A stretch of DNA of 63,296 bases from Intoshia linei (lineage: Eukaryota; Orthonectida; Rhopaluridae). The stretch lies in the NCBI GenBank assembly GCA_001642005.1, contig LWCA01000067.1, positions 1 through 63,296 on the forward strand. The letters are read 5' to 3'. Both the position numbers and the translations under genes were made by a program. The notes under the pieces are model-generated. The model searched no databases. It saw nothing but the letters and a program-made list of their open reading frames with translations, and had not been told where the DNA came from. This document shows, one piece after another, positions 46,901-61,900 of this stretch. Positions within the stretch are counted from its first letter, which is position 1. Each line of letters begins with the position of its first letter.

Positions 46901-49900
46901 GTTTGTACGTAGTACAAAACAGCCAAGCTAGTTAACTATAAAGTTAAAATTGAATATTACTTTATTTCTGTACCGCGATGTAAAGTACCCTTATTATTTA
47001 AAAACTGTAAATGTAACAAAACTAAAGCAAAATTTCATGTCGTGTCATGAGTAGTGTTTTCTAATTAGTAAACTAAAATTTGTTTAGTTATTACTTACCT
47101 CTACAATTACTAGTTTATATATGAATTTATTCGAACTAAAAATTAGTAGTTATAATAGTTATGATATATATTTACTGTAGTTGACTAGTTGTCTAGCTTG
47201 CGTCATCTATAGATATAACAATAATAGATAATTGATATTACCCTGCAGTCCACGTTCTGATACGCACTCATTATGGGACGCTTAGCTTAACCTTATAATT
47301 TCTCATATCTTCCTCTTCTAGGTCCAGAGTTTACAGCTCTGTCTCGTTAATGGATTCAGTTAAAAATGAACTCTCAATGCTCAAAATATTTAAAATAATA
47401 TTTAATAAAATAAAATAATTAAATTATAAGACAACATAGGGTAATGCTCAATACAATGTGGATCATGAAAGGAGTCAAATACAGTAAGTAATATATTTTA
47501 AGTAAGATAATTGTAATTGTAGATGTTGTCATTGCACAAATTATACACAAATAAAATAAAATTAACAGCAGCTTTTTAATTTGAATCGAAAACGTTATAG
47601 TAATGAAATAACTATGAGTTATCAGTATAACTATATAATCCTAACTTATATAATATGCTAAGAGATTTTTGTTTGTGTATGTGTTACGCTTTATTTAAAT
47701 AACTACCCGACTTAGAATTTTTTAAAGACCACATTTCAATTACAGTTTTTTTCGGGACGTATATTAAGATAAATTCCAACCTCCCAATTTCAAATCTTAC
47801 GGGTCAAAAACCCCTTTTTGTTTCTCTTTTTGAAAATTAAACAAGTTGTAGAATTTAAAAAAATATATACGCTAATGCGGATTTTAAAATCATAAACATT
47901 ATCATAAATTTAAATTTAAAAAAATTATATTTTCAGGGCCAAAACCCCAAATTATAATAATATAATTTCATGAATAAATTTAAAACACTACTCATTACCG
48001 TCATATGTGACAATAATTGATATTAATAAATCACCCTAATTAAGAATCTGATGAATTTTTTTTGTATTGATGAAAACAATAAATAGCAAATTTAGTTTTA
48101 TTGGTTATTTACGGGTCACATATATAGATTATATTTGATTGAAATAAATGTTAACCTGCGATATTTGCATCTCCTTTGTCGCAAAATAAATCTTCGTTTG
48201 ACAATGATGCCATCGAAGATAAGGTGTTTCTTTTGGATTTAACACTTAATAACCTTTCTAAATTTTTATTTTTTCTCATGATTTTGTCCAAGTTTATCGT
48301 AGATGTTGAGAGAGATACAGAAGTGTCAAATAATTTTGAATTTTTCTAAACAATAAATTATATTTAAATTGGTACACTTCTGCGACCAAGCAGATTCAAA
48401 TACATTTTCAAACGACGGAACACAATACAATTGGTGTCTATATTTTATGTTTCAGAAAATATTGATGAAATAGCTATCTACTATTTCATCTACTAAATTA
48501 AAAAATCATCTACTATTTATAACTGTTTGAGTAAATAAGTATAGAATTTTTTTTATATTTGTATTTGGTTACTTTTGTGAATTTAGTTAATAGAACTAAT
48601 TAGCAGTGAAAATAAGATTGATCGATTTTATAAAAAATTAAAAATTTTTTTTTTAATTTTAAAGTTTATACGCGCTTCATTAAATTTGTAGTTTTTTATA
48701 GTTATTAGTAGTATAGTTTTTCAGTTTATAGTTTTTCTATACGTTTACTATATAGTAAATGACAAAAATATTTCTTTTTCTGAAATATAGTTTTATTGAT
48801 GCTCCTACGACCCATAATACTGATATGAACAATGGTATAATGGAAAATTTTACAATACAAAGACAGCATGACCGCTATGATACATGCATGTATTCCAATC
48901 AAAATCTTGAAATCATGTAAAGCACCGGCTTGTAATTATATAGCAGAGCGCGGGTTACACAAATATATCATTGCTAAAAATAAAACCTCTATCGAATCAG
49001 ACATTCAAAAATTATATCTCTAAACTAGTAATATGTGTATGATTATAATAGATTCACATAGTAAATACTATACTTTTCATAACTAGCCAGGTTATCTTCA
49101 ATATTCGTTGAAATGTATTCATACCCTGGAACTATTATTTTTTTTTTATATTTAATAACTAATTACTATGGAAGTTCGAAAATGTAATTATTCATTTTTT
49201 ATGAGACACCTTATATTTCATTTTGTAATGTAATATAAATTAAACTTATATGCATGTGAATCTTTTTTAAAGTATTTAATCTGTCAACTTTAGTGAATGT
49301 ACTACAGATGCTTTTAAAAATATAGAAAATATAATATAAAAGTCAATTAATAGAAAAATATTGTAATTAACAATTAAAGTTCTTATCATACTTCGTACCC
49401 TTTTGCAGAACTCTACTAGGATGACCAATAATATATATACTGCTATACATTATTTACCATGAGATACATATATCGATCGATCTTTCAAAAAGTTTCCTTT
49501 TGAAACACCCTAGTTATTATATAAAAAAACAGTACACTATTTAATTTTTTGGAGTGATTTTTGGCTTTAACTAAATATACATTATTAAAAAGTAAAATTA
49601 TTAATTACTTGAAGTTCCTCGTTTCCTAGCAGATTTCTAATTAAATTAATTAAAAATTATTTATAATGTATGACAGTTAAAATTAATCAGACTGATTTAA
49701 ATTGAATAAGATGGCCAAGTTGTTCAATTTTTAAAATTTAAATTTTTTTACCTAAGTTTCCACGTTTTGTAATTTTGATTTTAAAACATTAATACAACCA
49801 TGAAATAATACACATGTTTATAATTTTATAAAAAAATTAATATTAATAAATAATATTAATTATTTTATTATAGTTAATGAATAATGAAATACCATTAAAT

Positions 49901-52900
49901 ATGATGATACATTAATATCTCTTGTTTTCATAATATTGTGTAAAACGTATTGCTAAAATTTATAAACAATGAATAGTTTTGTTTTATATAGTTCCGTTGA
50001 TTATATGATCTGAAGTATAAGATTGTACTTATTATTTAATAAAAAATATGATTATTGTGACTTTGACTGACGAAAAATAATGAAAAATTTATATATATAT
50101 TTATATCGAACCATCAAATACATTAGTTGGGGTAATCAGACTCACTCTACGAGGTACACCAATAGTAGACTACAAATTTCAAAGGTAGATTTCTACTATG
50201 TATAAAAATACTTGTCTCAGTTTGTCCAATTTAATCATGTAGTCAATTGAATTGATTCTAAGCATGTATTTTTCAAAATGACTATTAGGCATATTTTGAG
50301 TGTTATCATCACAGCCTTTTAATGACATTGCTTTTTTAGCCAAATTGCTTAAATGTTCCGCATTATCCACAATCTAAATAGAATAATAAATTAAAATTAA
50401 CAAATACAAGCTAAAGGCACTAATAAAAATTAATATTTAGAGCTCTTGTGAGAAACAATTAAAAGCGTCATATTGTGTATCGATATGTTTAACATGTTAC
50501 ATTACATACTTTTTTGTTTATTGAAGTATACTAATACTTACACTAGGTAGCTTTGAAACCAAATTGTAAGTAACGTTACATCCATGTGGTTTTGGATTCT
50601 AAATATAAAATGAAACAGATTAATTAGAATAACAACAAAAATCAGTTTTAAATCTGCTTAAATTTTTTATATTAATAATACTGTTAAAAATTGTCAACCA
50701 TTCTCTTCCCATATAAATAATGAAATGTGGACCATACCCCAGAGATTAAAATTGATCTGATCGTCTCTTGTATCTTAAATTAATATTTGTAATAATTGAA
50801 ATAATAAAAAATCATAAATTGAAATTCTCCCATCTGATATAAATTTTAAATTGAATCAAAAATTAATAATTTAAATCTAAATGGGAAAATGATAAATACA
50901 TAATTATTATGATTTATAAATTAAAAATTAATTAATTTTACCTTCTTCGTAAAAAGGCTAAAAAACGAGGACGCCTTTTTGACAATTGAAAAACATATTC
51001 TTTTTCGTAGCATTATTTTTACAGATGATGGATAACTTAAATTCACTATTATCTATAAATTATAAATATATTTCATTTCACTTATTCATTATCCTAATGA
51101 TTGTACAGAAAACAATAATAATTACTTTTACTACTCCAGTTAGATATTCTTCTTTTGGAGTGACTTTATTAAACTCTGCCAATTGATGCAAAGATTTATC
51201 CCATGAAAATGATGCCCAGTGCTATTTTATAAATGATCAAATTTTATTAATTATATTCTATAGTTGGAATAAAAGAATAATTTACATTGTCGGGTTTATC
51301 TTTAAAAAAATAAATTTTTGGTAGTTTTATGTAAGCAGAATCTGATTCTCTGTTTATTATACAATTGAACCCGCATTCAGATTTTATTTCTTGATCCGAA
51401 TAACATTTTATATTTTTAGCTAAAATCAATAATTTGAGAAAATAACAAATACACTCCGCTCATATACATGTATGTAACAACAATTTTTGATTAAACTAAT
51501 ATATAAATATGGGTAGTGATGTACCTTTTTGATGCTTAGATTTACTATAATGTTAATTATGTTAAAAAGCGTCCCATAATTTATGTTTTAATTTTAGGGA
51601 TGATTTTATTTTTTAAAAAAATGGTAAATTGGGTTTTTGACCATGCAGGACTCATTTTCGGAAAAATAAACATAGATATAAACATTACCTGCGAAAAACT
51701 GTATTAGAAATTGGGTTTTGTTAAATTCTAAGACTATGTATTAATTATTATTTATTATTAAGTTATTTTTTAAATATTTGGTAACACAGAGAAACACACA
51801 AACGGACATTCAATGTTATACATGTAAACGATGTCATAAACTATGGACACACTATATAGATATTGAAAATAGAACAATATATTCTTATAGAGTAATTCTT
51901 CTCAAACGTTTTGAAGCATTCACCCCAACATAACAAAAAAATTCGTGTGAGATGTGAAAATTTACAAAACAAATACTATCAGTTATTTACCTATATTAAA
52001 ACAAACAATGGAAAGTTAAAACGATGTAATCGGTGATCACGTAATGACGTAATGTCTACACAAATTTAATTACTGTGAATAAATTTTATAAACGTAAAAT
52101 TTATATTTCTATACAAATATTATTTTTATTGCATTTCTCTTACCACATCAACATATTTACATGCTATCAACTGTAACTATAATTATTTTTCTTAGTTCAA
52201 AATTTATTACATAATACCTATGAACTCGCGCACTCGATACAATCAGTTAAACGCTCTATCAAAATATCGTAAATCAAAAGATAGTAAATCAAATGATCGT
52301 AAATCAAAAGATTGTAAAAATATACTAATATTAGAATTTTTAATTAATATAGATAAAAAAATATTCTCTGGTGTAAACACCATAGAATATTTCTAATTTT
52401 TTTGTAATATGGTTTGTAGGTATAATATGGTATCTTAATAGTTCAGTTTTAACTTAGGTAGATCTACGATCAAATATTATCATATACAGGGGCGGATCCA
52501 AGAGGCTAGTTAATGGGTGCAATTTAATATCAAGAAATTTTTTTAGGGCGTCTCTTTTAATTTCATTTAAAGGTTGTTATACAATAGTTTCCAAATTTCT
52601 ATTTTTTTTTAAAAACAAAAAAAAATGATTAAAATTTAATTAATTAATTATTTTTGTTCATGAAATAATCCTAAATGAACTAGATCCAGTCTTCTTGGAG
52701 GAAGTATTGCAAATTCATTAACTAAACTTTCAATATGAAAATTATAGTCATATTAGCAATTCATGAGGTCCACATAGACGATTACCAGTCATTGTTGATC
52801 TTATAAAGGTTTTCAGTCTTCTCAAAATGCTAATGGAGCGTTCACATTCACATATGGTGATTGGCAATGTTGCCAAAATAATTAATAGTTGATGAATATT

Positions 52901-55900
52901 TGGAAACAAATTAGAATTGCAGCTTTCGATTAATTTTATGATAGTGGTCTTTGAATCAAGTTCTTTTTTTTCCATCTAATATATTCTGCTTTGAGATCTT
53001 CATCTAATAATATACTTCTTAAATCTAAATTCCTAAATCTTCAAAATGACTCGTTTTAAAATAAGTGGGATGTAGGGAAAATCCTTTCAAAAAAATCTGT
53101 TGATCACTGACAAATCGTAGGCTGAGTTTATCTAAAATAGAATCAAAAAAATGAATTGCAATGTTAATTTTAAAAAAAGTCTCAATGTCAGATCCCTCTA
53201 TATTTGCTCTGTAGAGTAGTAGATGTAGTCTACATCTATAATTGATCATGTAGAATCTACATCATTATATACATCATATTTATCATTAAATAAACACTGT
53301 AAGCCATTATGAGCCATATATTGTTTTAATAAATTAAAACCTTTTTCATTTATTTTACAAAACATTAATTAAATTTTTTTGTTAAACTTTAAGGGGTGAA
53401 CTGCACCTTTTGCACCCCCTTGGATCCGCCACTGATATATTAAAATTAATATTAACTACGATTATATAATACGATCTTTTGATTTACGATCAAAAACTAC
53501 GATCATTTTATTTGACGATCATTTGAACGGACACCAACCAGCTATTGTTGGTATCAAGCAAAATTCAGTCAAGATTTTGAATTATAAATAATTTTTCTTA
53601 ATACAATGTATTAAAAGAAAGGAGTGTATTGATTAAAATACAATTTATATCAATGCTTAAATTACCAGTTAAATCCATAAATAATACTGGCATTCTTTTT
53701 TCACAACCTTGTTTTACATTTCTAAGTAAACGTTTTAGAAATCACTAGCATTCCCAATGTTAAAATGATGAATATTAAAACATTGACTAATATGTTATCA
53801 TGATGTATACAATTACTTTAAAGATAGTTTGGCTCCTGGAATACAACTTCCATCAATTGGAGATAAAACAGCCTAAAGTATATAACTATTTAATTAGATG
53901 GATAAAAATTACCTGCTTCTCGGATGTCAATGAAACCCATTGTTCCACCAATTTTGATTCTTCCAAATTTTGCATTTTCGTCTTATCTATAAATATCTAA
54001 ATAATAAAAATACTAATAATGGCATGTTACGCTGTTCTATGGAAGACAAAAAGGAACCAATATGTAACAAAAATATAAAATAGACTAAGCTTACGTATAT
54101 TTAACATCTTATATTTTATGTAATTTTATTATCGGTTTTACCAAAAACATTGTAATTATAATCCACTTTTACCAACCCTTATCAATTAACCTAATTTTAG
54201 CAGCGATTTAGTAAAGGACGACACGTTTACCAACCCTTGGAAAAAAATCTGGACTGACTACTGCTTTGTTTATATTTTCATTTAAACATTTATATATCAG
54301 ACGTTTGTATATCATTTTATATGAAATATCACATCTCTAAAATTATAATACTTCAAATTGCTGAGTCATTATCATTGAAGAATTATCCATGAACATTTGT
54401 TTTTACTGAATTTAAATAATTTGTTTCATTAGATATCATAGTTATCTGTCATTTTTAATTAATTTTCTATATGATGTTATTAATCTGAAATATATATTTT
54501 TAAAATACACTTTGTAGATTGATAAATGTTTAATATATTATTTTAAAGGGTTGGTAAAAGTGGATGTTATCAGTAAAGGCTGGTAAAACGGAGGTTTATG
54601 AAAATTAATTATAATTATAGTAAAATTTTTTATATCTTCTTCAGTAAAACGGAGCATCAAAAGTAGTCAGCCATATATAAATACCCTCCAATTTAGAAAG
54701 AAGATCTAAATCACTTTCAAGGATTTCTCGTTTATGATCCAAAGCATCAGTCCATTTTTGATGAATAATTTTCAAATCAATATCTTGATAGCTGTCTAAT
54801 TGTGTTTCGTTAACGTTTTTAATACAAATTGATCCAATCATGGCAGTTTCGATATCATTAATAATCAGTGGAAGTGAAGATTTGTCATCTTCAGCAACGT
54901 TTACGGTAATTTTAATGTGTTGTGATGCACCCTATAGTCGAATTATAATTAGAAATATCACTTAATTTCGCATACTCTAAATAATCGTACAAATAAATGT
55001 ATTCTTATCAAATTTTAAATTTCCATTGAATTATGAACTATAAATGGTAGTATATCTTAACTTATATAATATGCTATGTGATTTTTGTCTGTGTGTGTTC
55101 CACTTTATTGAAATAACTACCACTCTTAGAATTTTTTAAAGATCACATTTCAATTGTAGTTTTTTCCGGGACATATATTAAGATAAATTTCAACCTCCCA
55201 ATTTCACCTCTTACGGGTCAAAAACCCCAGTTGTCCCTCTTTTTGAAAATCAAACGAATTGGAGAATTTAAAAAAATATATACGCTGATACGAATGTTAA
55301 AATCATAAACATTACCATAATTTAAATTTAAAAAAATTATATTTTCAGGGCCAAAACCACAAACTATTTATTTTTTTTAATAAAAACAACCCTAGAATTT
55401 CAAAAAATTTACAGGTTTTACATTTGTATTCTGTTAACACACACAAAAAATTTCAATCAGAATAAGTGACGACTTCATGGTCAAAAAAGCATTTTATAGA
55501 ACTATAATTTACTAGAACTACTGAACTGACTAAAGATGATATAACCATAGACACAAACATACATAAATATTCGATATGCATAAAATATAGTTTTAATTTT
55601 GAACACCTCGTAATATAAACAAACTGAAAACTATAATCTATAAACTTATTCATTTGCCTCGTCACGGAAATTATGGGATGCTTCAATTCAATCATTAATT
55701 TATATATTTAAATATATGATTATTCAATTATTATTATTTCTAATTCAAACGAACACTAAATACATTAAGGGACGTTTGTTTTGAGATTACCGAGACTTCT
55801 TTAAACAATTTTTAACAATATTGATATATAGTTTACCAAATTTAAATTAAACAGACCACCACTTTCTATACATTTATCATATTCCATTTCGACATGTTCG

Positions 55901-58900
55901 TAGATATTGTTTGATGTAATTTCAAATATTTCCATCTTGACATCCATTTTTTTAGAAATTTCAACCCACCTAAAATGTTATTCAAATATTATTTATTAGC
56001 AAAAAATTATATTCTTTTGTTAACCGAAAATGTAATATCCTCATTAATTAATGAAATGTTAAATAGTGGCATATGTAGGATTTTTGTATCAAAAATTATT
56101 AATTTTTTACTGTTAATAAATATTTTTCTTTATCCCTTTCACTGTCCTTGCATATAATGTTATTCAAGGCAAATTTAGAAAAACTTTATTAATTTTTATA
56201 ACCTCAAGCATTTCATAAATACCATCAATATCATATAGAAATCAGTACATTTAAGAGTATTAGATGAACAATAAAACCAATTTAGTAAGTGCAATATAAA
56301 ATTTTACAAGTTAAAATTAAAACGAATATTTCAGATAGTCAATGCTCAGGAATTAATTAAGATGTCCACAAGCATATGAAGGCTGATATTACGTATGTTA
56401 CACTGTCTATTTCACCAATTTCAAACGAAGCAAAAAGTTATATTATACACCAGATGATATCAAAACTTTAAAAAATTGAACTAGCAGATAGATTTAAGTC
56501 AATAGTCATTGTTTAAACTTTAAAGTGACCAGATTAAAAAAAAATTGAATTTAGAGTTTGAAATAGAAATAAAGTTAGTATAAACATGCGTTTCATTTTC
56601 TTACATCGATATTATTATGTCTGATTCTACCTATAAAGTTTTGATGGTGTTTAAACTAGTGTTAAAATGTAAAACTAGATGGTAAAAACCAGTGAGCATG
56701 TTATGCTGATTGTATAAATGTGAATGATCACAGATTGAGCTCAGAACTATCATCAAAATCCAATTAATATATGAGATATTTATAATTTTATGAACTTGTA
56801 CTGTACTTAACAAACATGTGATACAAATGCGATACGATCTCGTTATATTATGGATAAAATAGATATCAGATCGTTTATTTTTCCAACATTTTGGTAACTT
56901 ATTTCAATTTTTGAAATAATCTCATTTACCATGATTTTAGTATGGCTAATGTAACTTAATTATCACTGACATCATCCATAATCTTATAAAATTTCGTTTT
57001 TGTAAATTATAAATATTTTTAAATTACTGTTCATTTAATACTTTTAGTTTATCCTCAATCAATCCTGCGTTAATATTACAGTTACTGTCTATTTTGGTAT
57101 TATCTGCACTATTTTTTCCATAAACTGCAATAGACATTGCACATTCGCTTAAATATTCCAAAAATTCATCTGTTACAGAAATTTGAAACTTCTAAATTAT
57201 AACTTTAAATGTCATATAGCCCATAAATAAAGATTTATATATAACGATACCTGATTATTGTTGATGTAAAATTTCGATCCAGTCTTATTGGGCAATGCTT
57301 CTATAAACTCATCAGATTTTATATCCCAAAATTGATATTTTATAGATAAATAATTGTGTTTATGTGGTATAACATCAAATATTTCGCTAATACTTATAGA
57401 AATTTCAACAGACATTCCATTATGTAACTTGTTTTCGATACCATCTTCCATTTCCGTACTAGAATCTTCATAGAAACAGGAATCAATGTTATCTACAATA
57501 CGGCGTCCGATCCCTATTTCTATTTTACCGATTATCTAATAAAATAAAATATAAAATTAACTTGGACATATAAAATATATACCTCGCCTTCTTCGTTTAT
57601 TACAGGTACGTGATACATAAAGGGAAGATCATACAATAATGCGACTAGATACATGTTCCCCATTCCCAAAAATTGAGATGTGTTTAATTCGAAAATTTCA
57701 ATTACCAGCTCATTCATTTCAGATTGCTACGATTATTTTTATTATTTAATTATATTGATAGATTCAGAGCCGAAGCTACCAGAACCCTTCTTTGGGAAGG
57801 GAAATGCTTCGACCAAATTCTTGTCTAACGGGCACTTTATATATTTCCAAAATGACAATTTAAAAAAATTTATATTGTCTTATATCCTTAATTCTAAGCA
57901 CAGCTTTGTTAACCCTTAGACCAGTGCTTTCCAACCGGTGTGTCGCGACACATTTGTGTGTCACCAATTATCTCCAGATGTGTCGCAAAACTTTTTAAAA
58001 TTTATTTAATTTATTTTTTAAAATTTGTTACATAACTAATATAGCGTTATTTTTCACTAAATTTGATTAAATTCATCACCAAAATGATTATTTTACAGTC
58101 AAAATCAATAAATAAAACATCAAATTAGTCATCAAATACACCTTTTCATATCGTTCACGCACATTTTTGAAATAATGAAAAAATAATTTAAATCTCGTTT
58201 ATACAAATGTGATTTTATGTTATATATAAAGATATTAAAAGAATATGTTCATCAAAACAATCACAAATCTCTCATTAATTTTGTAATGTATTAGATATAA
58301 ACATTTATATTATACTAGTACATGTATTTGAAATGATTTTATTATTTTTGTATTTGTTCACTTTTATTCACACTTTTTTCAATTTATACCTTTTATTTAA
58401 TAACATTACATATATAATTAATTTTAATCTATAGTGGAGCAATAATTTTATATTTATTTTGTTATTATTATTAGAAAAATTTTCGTTTCAACGAATCAAC
58501 AGTGGCGTATCTTTAAAAAACATCAGTACAAAATTTTAAACTCATAATAAATTTCAATTAGAATAAATTTGTACATCGTAAAAATTAAATAAATATTTTC
58601 TATAGAGATTTAAATTCTAAAATTATACTTAATTTAACTGAAGTCTTAATGTGTCTTGAAAATTTTGCGAACACAATTTCATAGTATCTTAATAATAAAT
58701 TTATGCTCACATTTATAATATGAAAATATTTTCTATAGAGATTTACATTGTCAAATTTTACTCAAGGTGTGTTGAAAATAAAATGAACAACTTACACTTA
58801 GATATAGATTTAGACTTTGATTTAAATATATTATTCTATTTCTAATTGGCAGGGTTACCAACATTAATTATTCTTAACCCTAAGTTTTGAGCCAAGCATG

Positions 58901-61900
58901 GCTGAAGTGCAGCGAAGCGTGAAAAATTTTTGTGGGCCCTCTTTTAGTTTGGGGTCTCTTTTTCAAAAAATAATAAAAGTTTACACACAATTTTTATTGC
59001 AAATTTCAAAATAAATACTTTAAATTTTTCATAACAAATAGCAAATAGCACATTTCAAAATGACTTCATGATGAATACTTTAGAGAAAAAAAATGACACA
59101 ACACAAAAGATAAGATCAAAATCAATTATTTTCGACAATTATATTTTTGTTATTAGAGAAAAAAATTATAGAATATAAATAAAATATGTCTGATCTGATG
59201 ATTTTGATTGAAATAATTAACTTACCCTGAGAAATATCACTTAACCCTGAACCTTGAGTTGAATTAGAAAACCCGAATTTTCAGGGGGAAAATAACGCAG
59301 TTGGCAACATTGCTAATTAGTCAAAAATTTTGTTTACAAGAATGAAACAAATTAAGTTCATATCAAATACAAGTTATCTTTCAAGCATCTTTATAGAAGT
59401 GGTTTTAAATTTTCTGTATTCGCGACCCCTTATGAACATTTCTTTATATTTCGGTATTTATTTTAACTTTATTTAAAAATTTTACTTTACCAAGGAACCA
59501 TTCCCGTTCACCTTGTGAGAAAAGTCACGCTACGCCACTGCGAATCAATAGTATATTTTTAGATTAATGTGTCCAAAAAGTTTTCGGATTGAAATGTGTG
59601 TCGCCAACCAAAATGGATTGGAAAGCACTGCCTTAGACACTACAATGAAACTTTGACTTTATTATTGTTAGTAACTTTCATATTATTATAATTTATGTTA
59701 CTAAATATATTTTGAAAAGGTAATATTATTTTTAATGAAGTTTAGCCTTAATTTTTATAAAAATTTTTGTATCATAATAATTAAAATGTCATATCTGATA
59801 TAAAAAATTTTAATGTAAATTTTTTCACAAGTTAATTTGTTATTTTAAATTTAATAGTTGGCATACTAAAGTTCCGCTATTGTTATACCGTGAAAAAACT
59901 TAAATGGATTATATTATGGATATATGGATTAACTTAAATATTAGAGAATGTAATATTATATGACTATATAATATTAATTACCAAATCATTAGATATTAAC
60001 TTGTTTTCATTATAAACATCTCTCAAAATTAAAAATTTGTTTTCAAAATTGTCAATTGTATATATTCGCACTAGAAATTTGTAAACAACTTCAATGGCAC
60101 CATCGGATATTAATATGTTCTGCTAAAATAAAAATATAAAATGGTTAGAATTGAATTAATAACTAAGAATGTACTTTATGTATTAATATGGTATTATCAT
60201 ATAAAAACGAATTACAGATCGATTTGCGCATAAATTTTCTGGTGGAATGGTTAATGTTGGATAACATACACAATCAATATCATATTCTCGCATTATTGCA
60301 TTGCATTCTTCAGATAAGGTTTCAGCAATATATACAGTTTCTTTTAAATAATTAAATAGTCTATTTAGTTGTTTTTCACGGCTAAATATTATACTTTTCA
60401 AATATATTCAATACTGGCTAGACTGTTTAGTATCTCATCAAAATATTCAGAGCCGAAGCTACCATACTCCGAGGACACCTTAGGGGAGGGGGTGAGGCCT
60501 CGACAATTGTATTATTATTGTTACCTCATTTTTTAAAATTAAGCATTTAAAAAATTCTATCTCTGAACATCAGTACTATTTTGAATTTAAAATTTCATGC
60601 TAAGACCACTGGTGATGTAACTAGGGCCTATTTTTATTGGTATATTTGGCTTTTGAGATATATGTAGTTGTATGGAGTTCATAGTCAGATCTAAGAAATT
60701 CATACCAAAAAGTTTTGATTGTAAATTTCTCATGTTTAAATTGTTATTTTTTTATGAAATAAAATTGAATCCATGCATCATCTACATTTGATTTATTATA
60801 CTTGTTGTTTATACTTACTAGACGACATTTATTATACATAAAATGAAGTGAAGTCATCACTAATTCGGATTTAAATTTTATGTGTGTGTTAACAAGATAC
60901 ATCTGTACCACCTGTAAATTTTTTTAAATTCTAGGGCTTATTCATTAAAAAAAGATTCATTCATTCACTGTTTTCATTAAAAAAAAAGGTAATTTAGGGT
61001 TTTGGCTTTGAAGATATAATTTTTTTAAATTTAAATTTACGATAATAATTATGATTTTAAAATCTGTATCAGCATATATATTTTTTTAAATTCTCCAACA
61101 CGTTTGATTTTCAAAAAAAAAGGAAAATTGGGGTTTTTAACCCGTAAGATGTGAGTTTGGGAGATTGAAATTTATTTTGCGAACACCTCGGAAAATACTG
61201 TAATTCAAATTTGGACTTTATAAAATTCTAAACTGATAGTTATTTCAATAAAGTGGAACACACACAAACAAAAACCACGTACCATATTATATAAGTAAGG
61301 ATAATATTTTCAGTGTAATTTAAACAAATTTAGATTAGTAACATTACATTAATAAAATATTTTTCCTAAAATCGTAACATCACGCAGACAACCACTTATT
61401 TAAAGTTTAAATTAAAGTTTAAAGTATCAAATTGAAATTGAATTAACTGGACTTTCCATTAAGAATAAAATATTAACAAATAGCATAGAAAAACATAATT
61501 TTAACTAAGCATAATAATGACAATTCGAAAATTACTTATCATACTGAGGTTCTTCATATTTGGTTTTATCGAAGTAACTGTTTAAATCAGTAGATGTCCT
61601 TGTATAAACATCTTCATTAGAACTTAGTGTAGTTGTAAATTCATCAGAACTAATTTTATTCAAAGCTAGTTGACTTTGCAAATCTTTCGATTTTAATAGA
61701 TTACGCATCTTTTCCATTTGATCTTCAAAACATTCTTTTTGTTGCATCAAAGCATCTAACATAACATTAAAAAAATTGCCTATATATTCCTAATAATACA
61801 GACTGTCCACTATTATATGCAATTAAAATAGTTATACCTATACTAATATACGAAGTTGACTAATTTAATGTATATATTAAATCAAAATATGTTCATTTTA

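Larger units (their letters stand above)
46109..48155. other. KIF13 intron 20
   Basis: A 2047-bp intron holding a TTAA-flanked element (46235-46931) and an R1 copy (about 47641-47955). No exon was recognised in the rest. Confidence 0.65.
51420..53665. other. KIF13 intron 14 with nested transposons
   Basis: A 2246-bp intron that contains an R1 variant (about 51585-51830), a hAT-end-like piece near 51895 and the nested pair of elements at 52247-53537 described separately. Confidence 0.7.
57922..59630. mobile_element. hAT-like element, outermost of a three-level nest
   Basis: The ends are CAGTGCTTTCCAACC and GGATTGGAAAGCACTG, a clear inverted pair. It is flanked by a perfect 8-bp duplication CCTTAGAC at 57914-57921 and 59631-59638. 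The ends also share GTGTGTCG. Total 1709 bp, of which 1041 bp plus a duplication is a later insertion. It has no transposase frame, so it moved using an enzyme encoded elsewhere. Confidence 0.9.
57727..59981. other. KIF13 intron 6, holds the triple transposon nest
   Basis: This 2255-bp intron is three-quarters transposon: 57922-59630 plus its 8-bp duplication. Just inside the exon boundary, about 57765-57782, is CAGAGCCGAAGCTACCA, which recurs at about 60450 and may be the end of yet another element. Confidence 0.85.

Noticed and set aside
52270-52320. CRISPR-like array (repeated GTAAATCAAAAGAT words)
   Set aside because: Only three irregular copies, no spacers of constant length, a eukaryotic intron, and the same words recur inverted at 53460-53530 as element ends.
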